Below the pieces are notes generated by a model. The model saw nothing but the letters and a program-made list of their open reading frames with translations. It was not told the origin of the DNA and did not search any database. A stretch of DNA of 64,000 bases from CAZEQD01 sp964514305. GTDB taxonomy: Bacteria > Acidobacteriota > Aminicenantia > Aminicenantales > Aminicenantaceae. Both the position numbers and the translations under genes were made by a program. Below are positions 25,598 through 34,355 of this stretch, piece by piece. The number at the start of each line of letters is the position of its first letter. Within the stretch, counting starts at the first letter, position 1. The stretch is from positions 1-64,000 of the forward strand of contig CAZEQD010000002.1 of NCBI GenBank assembly GCA_964514305.1. Direction: 5' to 3'.

Positions 25598-28141
25598 TTA
25601 ATCCGGGTGAGATGAAGCCTGAGTTTCAGTTATTTTTTTGCTCCGGCCTAAGATTTTCTTCAGAAATTGACCGGTATAAGATTTCTTATTTGCAGCTACT
25701 TCTTCCGGAGTACCTTGGGCCACTATCCAGCCTCCTTTATCCCCTCCTTCTGGGCCGAGATCAATAATATAATCTGAATATTTAATAACTTCAAGATTAT
25801 GTTCAATAATGATGACCGTATTGCCCAATTTTACCAGCTGACCAAGGACATCAAGGAGTTGACGAACATCATCAAAGTGAAGACCAGTAGTAGGCTCATC
25901 AAGGAGATACAAAGTCTGGCCAGTGTCTTTTCGACTGATCTCCTTGGTCAATTTAATCCTTTGGGCTTCCCCACCTGATAAGGTAGGGGCTGGCTGACCC
26001 AATCTTATATAACCTAAGCCTACCTTCTTTAATAACCCCAGCTTCCTTTTCAAGACTGGATGAGCTTTTAAATATTCAAAAGCTTCATCAACTGTCATGG
26101 CCAGATAATCAGCAATATTATTTCCTTTGTACTCAACTGCTAAAGTTTCTTTATTATAGCGCTTGCCCTGGCAGCGGTCACAGGTAACGTAGACATCAGG
26201 TAAAAAATGCATTTCAATTTTTTTGGCTCCAGCTCCTTGACATTCTTCACAGCGACCGCCGGGCAAGTTAAAGCTAAAGCGGCTGGGAGAGTAGCCCCTT
26301 AATCTTGCCTCTGGAGTCAGAGCAAAAAGCTGGCGTAAGGAGGTAAATAAGCCAGTGTAAGTAGCCGGATTGGAACGGGGAGTCCGTCCTATAGGTTTTT
26401 GGTCGACAGCAACTACCTTATTAATTTTATCTAAGCCTAAAATTTTTTTATGCCTTCCCGGTCTTTGTTTGGCTTTATAAAATAAATTGGCTAAGCTCCG
26501 GTAGACGATATCATAAATCAATGTGCTTTTTCCTGAACCAGAGACCCCCGTCACTGCTGTCATTACTCCCAAAGGAATACGAACATCAATATTTTTTAAG
26601 TTGTGTTCTTGAGCTCCTTTGACAATCAACCAGTCTTTTGGCTTTTTTCGAGGAAAAGGTATGGGGATATATTTTTCTCCTTTTAGATATTGAGAAGTAA
26701 GGGAAGAGGATGATTGCAGCAGCCCTTTTAGATTACCTTCAGCTACTTTATAGCCTCCTCCCTCTCCAGCTCCAGGGCCCAGATCAAGAATATAATCAGC
26801 AGAGCGTATAGTCTGTTCGTCATGTTCAACAACAATAATAGAATTCCCTTCATCCCTTATACTTCTAAGTAAAGAAATTAGCTTTCCATTATCTCGCTGG
26901 TGGAGCCCAATAGTCGGCTCATCTAAAACATAAAGTATCCCTCTTAGGCGAGCTCCAACTTGAGCAGCCAGCCGAACACGACGGGCCTCCCCTCCAGAAA
27001 GAGAGGCGGTTGTCCTGCTCAACTGCAGGTAAGACACTCCCAGCTCTACCATAATTTTAAGCCGAGAATTAATTTCTTTTAATATTCTAGAGACGATAAG
27101 TTCTTGACTGGAACTGAACTTTAAAGAACGCAGCTCAGTTAATAGGTCGCTGATTGGCAGCAGGCAGAAATCATAAATATTTTTGTTCCCTATTGTAACA
27201 GCCAAGCTTTCCTTTCTTAAGCGGCTTCCCCCACAGTAAGAACAAACTTCATTGGTAAGTTCAATTTCCCCCCATTTATTTAAAACAGTCTCATAGCCTA
27301 AACCATGGCAGTGAGGACAAGCTCCATAAGGGCTGTTAAAGGAAAAACTCCTCGGCTCTAACTCTGGCAGGCTAAGTTCACAGTAAGGGCAAAGGAGGTT
27401 TAAAGAAAAATAATAATCCCTCTCTTTTTCATCAATAATCACTAAGTCCCCCTTGCCCATCTCCAAAGATAAGTCGACTGCTTCTTTGAGTCTTTTCCCT
27501 GAACCTGAAGTTATTTTTATCTCATCAATTAGGACATCTATGTCATGCTTTTTTGTTCTTTCTAAAGAGAGGCTTTCCTCTATTTCCCTTATTCGGCCAT
27601 CTACTCGAAAACGGACAAAGCCTCTTTTGCCCAATCTCTCAAAGAGAGCATGATATTCTCCTTTGCGGCCTTTAACTACGGGGGCTAGTATCTTTACTTT
27701 CTTGCCAGGATAAGTTTGGCCCACCCTTCTCACTATTTCTTCTTCAGTTTGAGATCTCACCTGGCGACCACAGCGAGGGCAATGAGGCACCCCTACCTTG
27801 GCAAAAAGAAGCCGCAATAAATCATAGATTTCAGTTGCAGTTCCCACAGTAGAACGAGGATTTGATGAAATCGTCTTTTGCTCGATAGAAATAGAAGGAG
27901 AGAGACCTTCAATAGCTTCCACTTCAGGCTTTTCCAACTGTTCAATGTACTGACGAGCGTAGGTAGAAAGGCATTCAATATACCTTCTCTGTCCTTCAGC
28001 GAATAAGGTGTCAAAAGCTAACGATGATTTGCCAGAGCCACTAGGGCCAGTAATGACAATGAATTTATTTCGGGGCAGGCTGAGATCAAGATTTTTCAGA
28101 TTGTGTTGAGAAGCTTTCTTAATAATTATCTCTTTTAACAT
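25598..28141 (-). CDS. uvrA: Excinuclease ABC subunit A, short variant
   Basis: UvrA is the damage-recognition ATPase of nucleotide-excision repair. Both ABC modules are intact: Walker A GPSGSGKS at 32-39 and GVSGSGKS in the second half, with signatures LSGGEARRVRLA and LSGGEAQRIKL. The UvrB-binding region after CPRCGRQV and the zinc modules CPYC...CPHC, CSYCGG and CEECQGAG...CDRCQG are present. At 847 residues it is ~90 shorter than usual. The missing part falls right after CPHCHGLG, where the family normally has a long segment before the next zinc motif. The promoter suggests a leaderless mRNA. Confidence 0.92.
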   Translation of the reverse strand: MLKEIIIKKASQHNLKNLDLSLPRNKFIVITGPSGSGKSSLAFDTLFAEGQRRYIECLSTYARQYIEQLEKPEVEAIEGLSPSISIEQKTISSNPRSTVGTATEIYDLLRLLFAKVGVPHCPRCGRQVRSQTEEEIVRRVGQTYPGKKVKILAPVVKGRKGEYHALFERLGKRGFVRFRVDGRIREIEESLSLERTKKHDIDVLIDEIKITSGSGKRLKEAVDLSLEMGKGDLVIIDEKERDYYFSLNLLCPYCELSLPELEPRSFSFNSPYGACPHCHGLGYETVLNKWGEIELTNEVCSYCGGSRLRKESLAVTIGNKNIYDFCLLPISDLLTELRSLKFSSSQELIVSRILKEINSRLKIMVELGVSYLQLSRTTASLSGGEARRVRLAAQVGARLRGILYVLDEPTIGLHQRDNGKLISLLRSIRDEGNSIIVVEHDEQTIRSADYILDLGPGAGEGGGYKVAEGNLKGLLQSSSSLTSQYLKGEKYIPIPFPRKKPKDWLIVKGAQEHNLKNIDVRIPLGVMTAVTGVSGSGKSTLIYDIVYRSLANLFYKAKQRPGRHKKILGLDKINKVVAVDQKPIGRTPRSNPATYTGLFTSLRQLFALTPEARLRGYSPSRFSFNLPGGRCEECQGAGAKKIEMHFLPDVYVTCDRCQGKRYNKETLAVEYKGNNIADYLAMTVDEAFEYLKAHPVLKRKLGLLKKVGLGYIRLGQPAPTLSGGEAQRIKLTKEISRKDTGQTLYLLDEPTTGLHFDDVRQLLDVLGQLVKLGNTVIIIEHNLEVIKYSDYIIDLGPEGGDKGGWIVAQGTPEEVAANKKSYTGQFLKKILGRSKKITETQASSHPD

Positions 28142-28147
28142 AATATG

Positions 28148-28175
28148 ATTTTAGCACATTCTTGGCCAAAGTCAC
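28148..28175 (-). promoter_or_regulatory. Extended -10 promoter for uvrA
   Basis: On the minus strand GTGACT (28175-28170), a 16-base spacer and TGCTAAAAT (extended -10, ending at 28148) predict a start at about 28141, the first base of the uvrA ATG. No LexA-type dyad is visible around it. Confidence 0.5.
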
Positions 28176-28235
28176 GAACCCTTAATTAACATCGAAAAGA
28201 TCATTATTTCAGCGATTATTAGTAAACACAAAAAC

Positions 28236-28320
28236 AAGCATATAAGGTTACGTTGATAGCCTTCCATCCAAAGCCCACAGCGGTGGGTGGGGTCTTGGGC
28301 AAGGATGGATGGGCATCAAC
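28236..28320 (+). repeat. Shortened derivative of the 175-bp element (hairpin with conserved core)
   Basis: GTTGATAGCCTTCCATCC (28252-28269) pairs with GGATGGATGGGCATCAAC (28303-28320). The loop AGCCCACAGCGGTGGG...GTCTTGGG is the same core as in the five full copies. The outer half of the stem differs in sequence from the GCAGCGAT of the other copies but still pairs. A terminal-repeat-like AAGCAT starts at 28236; the right end is not recognisable. With copy C it occupies most of the 517-base uvrA/helicase divergent gap. Confidence 0.6.
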
Positions 28321-28454
28321 ATTATTTCTAGTAACTTCTTTAACTATTGGGCATCAGGTAAATAAGGATGCATCCATTAGCATTATAAGCATTCTTACTA
28401 TGAAACCATTTTTTCAGTTGACCAATATCCATGCTCATAATAATATAAGACCGG

Positions 28455-28631
28455 AAGCATTTCCAAAACCGTGATAGCTAATAATGAATAAAGTTGTATC
28501 TAGGGGCAGCAACTTTCCACTATCCAAACCCATAGCGGTAGGTTAGGGGCCTTGGCCAGTACGGAGGGAAATCGCTGCCACATATCATTTCCTGGTGAAA
28601 ACTTTCAATCATCACCGAAATGGAAATGCTT
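28455..28631 (+). repeat. 175-bp structured intergenic element, copy C
   Basis: The ends AAGCATTTCC and GGAAATGCTT pair perfectly over ten bases, followed by a partly mismatched continuation (AAAACCGTGAT against ATCACCGAAAT). TAGCTAATAATGAATAA, GTTGTATCTAGG, the GGGGCAGC stem, a CCCATAGCGG core and CATTTCCTGGTGA appear in the family order. It ends 27 bases before the helicase ATG. It groups with D and E through GTTGTATC. Confidence 0.82.
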
Positions 28632-28658
28632 ACTAGAAGAAAAAATTGGTTGAAGTAA

Positions 28659-31007
28659 ATGATCAATAGAGAAGAAAACCTTCTTAAGTCCTTAAAGATT
28701 CTCCAAAAAACTGGAGCTGAAACAGGTTCAATCCGTATTATTAAACACATCCCTCCTCAACCAGGAGAATATAGAGACTATCCGCCTGATCTTCATCCGG
28801 CCTTGGTCAAAGCTCTTAAAGAAAAGGACTTCTCTAAGCTTTATTACCATCAATACCTTTCCTGGCAGCTTCTCCGTCAACGAAAAAATATTGTGGTTGT
28901 CACCCCTACTGCTTCGGGAAAAACCCTCTGCTATAATTTGCCAGTGCTTAATGCTATTCTTGAAAATCCTTCAGCCCGGGCTTTATATCTTTTCCCGACT
29001 AAAGCTCTTTCCCAAGATCAGCGAGCAGAGTTGGATGAAATCATCGCCCTTCTTCCTGAAGAAATAAGAATTTTTACCTACGATGGCGATACACCTCAAG
29101 ATGCCAGAAAGGCCATCCGGACCAGGGGACATATCATCCTTACCAACCCGGATATGCTTCATACAGGTATTCTGCCTCACCACACCAAATGGATAAAATT
29201 GTTTGAAAACTTAAAATTCATAGTCATTGACGAACTTCATAACTACCGTGGTATCTTTGGCAGTCATTTGGCTAATGTTCTTAGAAGGTTAAAGAGAATT
29301 GCTCAATTTTACGGAAGTAAACCCCAATTTATTCTCTCTACAGCCACCATCGCCAATCCTTTAGAAATATCTGAAAAAATGATAGAGGAACCAGTTTCAG
29401 TAGTTAATCGCAGCGGAGCCCCCAAAGGAGAAAAATATTTCATTTTCTATAATCCACCTGTTGTTAACAAATTCTTAGGAATTCGGCGTTCTTATATCAA
29501 TGAATCACGCTGGGTAGCTTCAATTTTTTTAAAAAACCATCTTCAGACCATTGTTTTTGCCCAAAGCCGCCTCATGACTGAAGTTCTGGTAACTTATCTT
29601 AAAGAAGATATCGAAACCAGCGTTGGTCAAGAAGGGCTTATCCGCGGTTATAGAGGAGGGTATCTTCCTTTAAAACGCCGGCAGATAGAAAAAGAGTTAA
29701 GAGAAGGCAAGACAAGAGGAATTGTCTCGACCAATGCTTTAGAACTGGGAATTGATATTGGTAGTTTAGATGTGGCTGTTTTAGCCGGATATCCAGGGAC
29801 AATCTCCAGCACCTGGCAAAGAGCCGGTCGGGCTGGCCGACAAGCAGGAAAATCGGCTGCTATTTTGGTGGCCTCCAGCTCCCCCCTTGACCAATTCATT
29901 ATCAACCATCCCCAGTATTTCTTCTCCAAAAACCCAGAAAAAGCTCTGATAAATCCCGATAATCTTTCTATTCTCATCAGTCATATAGAATGTGCCACTT
30001 TTGAACTTCCTTTTATGGATGGTGAAAAATTTGGCAAGGTAGACATCACTGAAATCCTTAAATTCTTAGAGGAAGAAAATTTAGTTCACCACTCCCAGAA
30101 TAAATGGTTCTGGACTTCAGATGCTTATCCAGCCGATGGCGTAAGCCTGCGCAGTATAAGCTCTGACAATTTTGTGGTGATCGATACTTCCCAAAAACCT
30201 CAAGCCATCGCTGAGGTTGATTTTTCCTCAGCCTTAACCACTCTTCATCCCAAAGCTATTTATATTTGCGAGGGTGAACAATATTTTGTCGAAAAACTCG
30301 ATTACCAGCAAAGAAAAGCTTATGTCAAAAAGACAGATGTCAATTATTTCACCGAGGCCATAGATTATACTAAAATCAAAATCCTTGATATTTTTACCCA
30401 AAAGAAATTAGCTCAAGCTCATATCGCCCACGGAGAAGTACATGTGGCTACTCAAATAGTAGGCTTTAAAAAAATCAAATTCTACACCATGGAAAATTTA
30501 GGCGCCGGAGATTTAAGTCTCCCCCAAAACGAGATGCATACTACTGCTTACTGGCTAAGCATCCCTGCCTCTATTTTTCAAAGTCTATCCTACAGTTCTG
30601 AACAAAAAATAAATGGCCTTTTTGGCTTGGCTTATCTTCTTCATCATGTCTCACCTCTGTTTCTAATGTGTGATCTTCATGATATTGGTGTCTCTATAGG
30701 AGATAACGTAACAGGTATGTCTGTCCCCCCCCGAGATATGCTTTCTAAAATTGGAAGAAGAGAAGCTCAACTCCTAAGAGAGGCTAAATTTGAGCCCAAT
30801 ATTTTCATCTATGACAATTATCCAGGGGGAATAGGGCTTAGCCCTTCTCTTTTTGAACTCCAAGAAAAACTTTTCAAACACTGTAAAGAAACAATTGAAG
30901 CCTGCCCTTGTCAAGAAGGCTGTCCCTCGTGCGTCGGACCTTCCAAAGCCCTTGGCACTTTAGCCAAGCAGGTCGCTTTAGAGATTCTGACAAGGTTAAT
31001 TGCCTAA
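28659..31007 (+). CDS. DEAD/DEAH-box helicase with C-terminal DUF1998-type Cys cluster (MrfA/YprA family)
   Basis: This 782-residue SF2 helicase resembles Bacillus MrfA (YprA), a 3'-5' helicase in mitomycin-C repair. Motif I is TPTASGKT, motif II is VIDELHNYRG (DExH), motif III is STATI, and motif VI is QRAGRAGRQ. The C-terminal third ends with a four-cysteine cluster (CPCQEGCPSC) typical of the DUF1998 metal-binding domain. The MrfB nuclease partner is not in the window. It is transcribed divergently from uvrA across two structured repeats. The Shine-Dalgarno is weak. Confidence 0.85.
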   Translation: MINREENLLKSLKILQKTGAETGSIRIIKHIPPQPGEYRDYPPDLHPALVKALKEKDFSKLYYHQYLSWQLLRQRKNIVVVTPTASGKTLCYNLPVLNAILENPSARALYLFPTKALSQDQRAELDEIIALLPEEIRIFTYDGDTPQDARKAIRTRGHIILTNPDMLHTGILPHHTKWIKLFENLKFIVIDELHNYRGIFGSHLANVLRRLKRIAQFYGSKPQFILSTATIANPLEISEKMIEEPVSVVNRSGAPKGEKYFIFYNPPVVNKFLGIRRSYINESRWVASIFLKNHLQTIVFAQSRLMTEVLVTYLKEDIETSVGQEGLIRGYRGGYLPLKRRQIEKELREGKTRGIVSTNALELGIDIGSLDVAVLAGYPGTISSTWQRAGRAGRQAGKSAAILVASSSPLDQFIINHPQYFFSKNPEKALINPDNLSILISHIECATFELPFMDGEKFGKVDITEILKFLEEENLVHHSQNKWFWTSDAYPADGVSLRSISSDNFVVIDTSQKPQAIAEVDFSSALTTLHPKAIYICEGEQYFVEKLDYQQRKAYVKKTDVNYFTEAIDYTKIKILDIFTQKKLAQAHIAHGEVHVATQIVGFKKIKFYTMENLGAGDLSLPQNEMHTTAYWLSIPASIFQSLSYSSEQKINGLFGLAYLLHHVSPLFLMCDLHDIGVSIGDNVTGMSVPPRDMLSKIGRREAQLLREAKFEPNIFIYDNYPGGIGLSPSLFELQEKLFKHCKETIEACPCQEGCPSCVGPSKALGTLAKQVALEILTRLIA

Positions 31008-31039
31008 ATTCAACTCCTTCAGAATTAAAATCTAAATTC

Positions 31040-31696
31040 TTATGATTTAATAGAATTAATTTTAGCTAACTGCTTTTCTTCGCCCATGATGATCAATATA
31101 TCACTATCCTTGATGACAAAATCGGCACGCGGAATAAAAGTTGTTTTTTCCGGAATCAACTCTTTAATAGCGATTACCTGGATGCCATATTTGTTTCTTA
31201 AGTCCAATTCTTTAAGGCTCTTGCCCATGAATTTTTCGGGAGGGGCTATCTCTTGAATCCCAAGCCCTGAAATAAGAGGGAGATATTCCAGGATATTAGG
31301 ATTACTTAATTTAAGGGCCGTCTTTAGAGCCATATCCTTCTCTGGATAAATTACCTCTGTGGCCCCAACCGCTTCTAAAATTTTAGCATGATCTTCGGTG
31401 AGAGCTTTAGCTATTATCCTTTTAACTCCCATTTCATGTAAGTATAAAACTGTAAGAATAGAAGATTCCATCTCTGGTCCAGAGCTGACCACAACCACAT
31501 CCATCTCTCCTACCCCTAAGGCCTGAAGATTTTCTTTAACTGTGGCATCCATATTAACGGCATGAGAAACAAATGTTTTTACTTCTTCTACCTTTTCTTT
31601 ATCCTTGTCTACAGCTACTACCTCATTCCCTTTTTCATAAAGAGTTTTGGCCACATGAGCACCAAAACTTCCAAGACCAATAACTGCAAATTTCAT
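31040..31696 (-). CDS. trkA: Potassium uptake regulatory protein TrkA/KtrA (RCK domains)
   Basis: This 218-residue cytosolic gating ring subunit controls the Trk/Ktr potassium channel. The N-terminal RCK domain has the Rossmann motif GLGSFG at 7-12 and acidic VDKD at 29-32 for NAD(H)/ATP binding. The C-terminal RCK_C domain spans ~135-215. Single-RCK size matches KtrA rather than the double E. coli TrkA. It lies 20 bases downstream of the channel gene in one operon. Confidence 0.9.
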   Translation of the reverse strand: MKFAVIGLGSFGAHVAKTLYEKGNEVVAVDKDKEKVEEVKTFVSHAVNMDATVKENLQALGVGEMDVVVVSSGPEMESSILTVLYLHEMGVKRIIAKALTEDHAKILEAVGATEVIYPEKDMALKTALKLSNPNILEYLPLISGLGIQEIAPPEKFMGKSLKELDLRNKYGIQVIAIKELIPEKTTFIPRADFVIKDSDILIIMGEEKQLAKINSIKS

Positions 31697-31716
31697 GAAA
31701 ATAAATCTCCTTTATC

Positions 31717-33054
31717 TTAACCTATCATAACAGTTTCTTCAGCATATTCAAATCTTCCGTATGATTTTTCTCTACTAAAAGCATATAAAAGGGTTAAAGG
31801 GCCGATGCGACCGATATACATGGTAAAGATAATAATAATTTTTCCAAAATCATTCAATCTTGGAGTTATACCTAAAGAAAGACCTACGGTTCCAAAGGCA
31901 GAAAAAACTTCAAATAAGATCTCCTTCATTGCCAATCCAGGTTGTGTCAGGAAAAGCAAAAAGGAAGAAAGGAAAATAATTAATATAGCTAAAGTTACCA
32001 CCGTAAAGGCTTTAGTCACCAGTTCAACAGGGATGGTGCGGTAAAAGACATTGACCGATTCTCTGGCCGTAATTTTAGATTTCAGATAAGCAAAAATAAC
32101 GCCTATAGTACAGGTTTTAACTCCCCCGCCTGTTGATCCAGGAGAAGCCCCGATAAACATCAACATGATTAAAAGAAAGATTATGGGTAAACTTAAAAGA
32201 TTTAAATTCAGAGTATTGAAGCCGGCGGTACGGGGGGTGACTATTTGGAAAAAAGATGAAAAAACTTTATCTTTAAGGGAAAAACCAGCTAAAGCCTGAT
32301 TCCATTCAACTGCCAGAAAAATGAGGGAGGGAAGTAAAATAAGAACTGCAGTAATTATCATAACCAACTCTGTATGAAGAGAAACCTTGATTTTCTTCCT
32401 TTTTATGAGCCTAAAAAAAATATTTCTTACTTCATCCAGCACCAGGAATCCAACTCCTCCTAAAATAATTAACAACATAATAGTCAGGTTTATCCAGATG
32501 TCTCCTCTAAAAGAAAGAAAACTGCCACTAAAAAGAGAAAAACCGGCATTGCAAAAAGCAGAAACTGAATGAAATACAGCTTTACAGATAGATTCTAACC
32601 ACGAATATTCTCTCAACCAGCGGAAAAAAAGAGAGAAAGCCCCAATCCCTTCGAGAATCAGGGTATAAAGAAAAACCCGAGTTATAATAGATTTTATATC
32701 TCGGGGGGCAGTGTGGTGAAAATCCTGTTGAACAATTATCCTATCTTTTATGGAAATTCTTTTGCCGGCAGCCAGGAGAATTAGAGTAGAAAAAGTCATT
32801 ATGCCTAATCCTCCCAACTGGATAAGAACTAAAATTATTATCTGTCCAATTGGAGTAAAAAAAGTGGCCGTATCCTGGACAATAAGGCCAGTTACACATA
32901 CCCCAGAAGTAGATGTAAAAAGAGCATCTACAAAAGATATATGACCAGACCGGGTGGCTAGGGGAAGAAGGAGAAGCCCGCTCCCCGCTAAAATAGTAAT
33001 AATAAAGCTAATAGCCAAGAACTGAGCAGGCTGAAATCTTTTTTCGCCTTTAAT
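31717..33054 (-). CDS. trkH: Potassium channel subunit TrkH/KtrB; likely ATT start
   Basis: This membrane protein forms the K+ translocating pore. The four selectivity loops are visible: TSTSGVCVTGL, SVSAFCNAGF, TPRTAGFNTL and SAFGTVGLS. About ten hydrophobic segments are seen, and the size fits KtrB. The start is unusual. GGAGG (33065-33061) lies six bases before ATT 33054, which begins (M)KGEKRFQPAQFLA at the expected place. The frame can be extended to TTG 33111, but that TTG is the first half of a well-formed -35 box and has no Shine-Dalgarno. TTG 33072 is another possibility. Confidence 0.88.
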   Translation of the reverse strand: MKGEKRFQPAQFLAISFIITILAGSGLLLLPLATRSGHISFVDALFTSTSGVCVTGLIVQDTATFFTPIGQIIILVLIQLGGLGIMTFSTLILLAAGKRISIKDRIIVQQDFHHTAPRDIKSIITRVFLYTLILEGIGAFSLFFRWLREYSWLESICKAVFHSVSAFCNAGFSLFSGSFLSFRGDIWINLTIMLLIILGGVGFLVLDEVRNIFFRLIKRKKIKVSLHTELVMIITAVLILLPSLIFLAVEWNQALAGFSLKDKVFSSFFQIVTPRTAGFNTLNLNLLSLPIIFLLIMLMFIGASPGSTGGGVKTCTIGVIFAYLKSKITARESVNVFYRTIPVELVTKAFTVVTLAILIIFLSSFLLFLTQPGLAMKEILFEVFSAFGTVGLSLGITPRLNDFGKIIIIFTMYIGRIGPLTLLYAFSREKSYGRFEYAEETVMIG

Positions 33055-33082
33055 TTTCTTCCTCCTTGCCAAACAAATATCA

Positions 33083-33111
33083 AATCTATTACTTAAGCTA
33101 ATTTTTGTCAA
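33083..33111 (-). promoter_or_regulatory. Sigma-70-type promoter for trkH-trkA
   Basis: On the minus strand TTGACA (33111-33106) is followed after 17 bases by TAGATT (33088-33083), predicting a start near 33076. The Shine-Dalgarno GGAGG at 33065-33061 then lies within a ~21-base leader to ATT 33054. Confidence 0.55.
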
Positions 33112-33225
33112 TCAATAGTCAATCATCTCTTATCCTTTCATATTCAACCATCAGAAAGTATTTCTATATCCGTGGTCAGTGAAGATTTAAAGTTTTTTGA
33201 AATGCTTGCCAACCATCATCTTTAT

Positions 33226-33254
33226 TTGACAATGTCCCAGCCATATGCTACTTT
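33226..33254 (+). promoter_or_regulatory. Possible promoter for the tol-pal genes
   Basis: TTGACA (33226-33231), a 17-base spacer and TACTTT (33249-33254) predict a start near 33261, only eight bases before the tolQ ATG and within its GAGGA Shine-Dalgarno. The -35 is perfect and the -10 is moderate. Confidence 0.4.
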
Positions 33255-33268
33255 TTTTGAGGAAAATC

Positions 33269-33931
33269 ATGAATTTCTTCAAACTTGTTCTTGGGGCTGG
33301 GGTTGTAGTCCAAACTGTTATCTTTATTCTCGTTCTATTTTCAATTTTTTCCTGGGCCATAATTTTCTTTAAAAGAAAAACTCTTAAGTCTGCAGCCTCT
33401 CAATCAAAAAAATTCCTAGCACTTTTCAGAAAAAGCAACAATCTGTCCGATGTCAACGAAGCTGCCAGAAGATATAAGGCAAGTCCCCTGGCCGTGCTTT
33501 TTCGGTCTGCTTTTAGAGAACTTTCTTACCAAACAAAATCCAACCCCAAGCTTACTCTTAATTCGGCTAAGTTAGAAAGCATTAACCGAGCTTTAATTAA
33601 AGCTTCCAATCAAGAAATTTCTAGGCTAGAGAAAATGATGAACTTTTTAGCCACTACCGGCAGTGTAACCCCTTTCATCGGTTTATTTGGAACTGTCTGG
33701 GGAATTATGGACGCTTTTCATAGAATTGGCATTGTTCGCTCAGCCAGCCTAGTAACTGTTGCTCCGGGCATTGCTGAAGCTTTGATTGCCACTGCCGCTG
33801 GGCTTTTTGCGGCTATTCCAGCAGTTATTGCTTACAATCATTATCTGCACCGTATAAAAGACTTAATCACCGAAATGGAAGATTTTTCCATCGAATTTCT
33901 GAATTTAGCAGAAAGAATTTATGGCGATTAG
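33269..33931 (+). CDS. tolQ: TolQ/ExbB-type proton channel subunit
   Basis: TolQ forms, with TolR, the proton-driven motor of the Tol-Pal envelope system. An N-terminal membrane helix (VVVQTVIFILVLFSIFSWAIIFF) is followed by a cytoplasmic loop and two more helices carrying TGSVTPFIGLFGTVWGIMDAF and PGIAEALIATAAGLFAAIPAVIAYN, the hallmark MotA/TolQ/ExbB motifs. I start at ATG 33269 (MNFFKLV) because GAGGA lies just upstream; ATG 33245 would add eight residues. The gene overlaps tolR by 11 bases. Confidence 0.92.
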   Translation: MNFFKLVLGAGVVVQTVIFILVLFSIFSWAIIFFKRKTLKSAASQSKKFLALFRKSNNLSDVNEAARRYKASPLAVLFRSAFRELSYQTKSNPKLTLNSAKLESINRALIKASNQEISRLEKMMNFLATTGSVTPFIGLFGTVWGIMDAFHRIGIVRSASLVTVAPGIAEALIATAAGLFAAIPAVIAYNHYLHRIKDLITEMEDFSIEFLNLAERIYGD

Positions 33932-34355
33932 AAGACATTCCATTTCTAAAAGACAGATCGGGACTTCTCTCTCTGAAATAAATGTCACCCCGTTAGTCGA
34001 TGTCATGCTTGTCCTCCTTATAATATTTATGGTCACTGCTCCCATGATGCAATCAAGTCTCGGAGTTAACTTGCCTCAGGCTGAAACTGAATCATCACCA
34101 GCTGAAGCAGGTCTTACTTTAACCATAACCAAAGACAGGTATATTCATCTTGAAGATTCGGTAATCAATCAATTTCTTTTGGAGAAAAAGCTAAAAGAAT
34201 ACTTTTTTGGCAAAGAGAAAAAAATTGTTTTTATCAGAGCCGATGAAAGGTTAACCTATGGTTATGTCATTCGCATTTTAGATATAGTAAAAAAGGCTGG
34301 GGTGGAAATAGTAGGCCTGGTCGTCGAACCAGTAGAGGTTAAAGGAAAAAAATGA
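33921..34355 (+). CDS. tolR: TolR/ExbD-type biopolymer transport protein
   Basis: This 144-residue subunit has one membrane helix near the N-terminus (INVTPLVDVMLVLLIIFMVTAPMM). The helix carries the conserved Asp (PLVDVML) needed for proton use, and it is followed by a periplasmic domain. The start overlaps the end of tolQ and the stop overlaps the next gene, as expected for a stoichiometric complex. Confidence 0.92.
   Translation: MAIRRHSISKRQIGTSLSEINVTPLVDVMLVLLIIFMVTAPMMQSSLGVNLPQAETESSPAEAGLTLTITKDRYIHLEDSVINQFLLEKKLKEYFFGKEKKIVFIRADERLTYGYVIRILDIVKKAGVEIVGLVVEPVEVKGKK

Noticed and set aside
28142..28250. LexA/SOS box for uvrA
   Set aside because: No GAAC-N4-GTTC or CTG-N10-CAG type dyad was found near the -10 region, though other LexA motifs cannot be excluded.
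33112..33268. Another copy of the 175-bp element between trkH and tolQ
   Set aside because: The gap contains AATGCTTGCC and similar fragments but no paired stems, GTCTTGG core or CATTTCTTGGTGA box.
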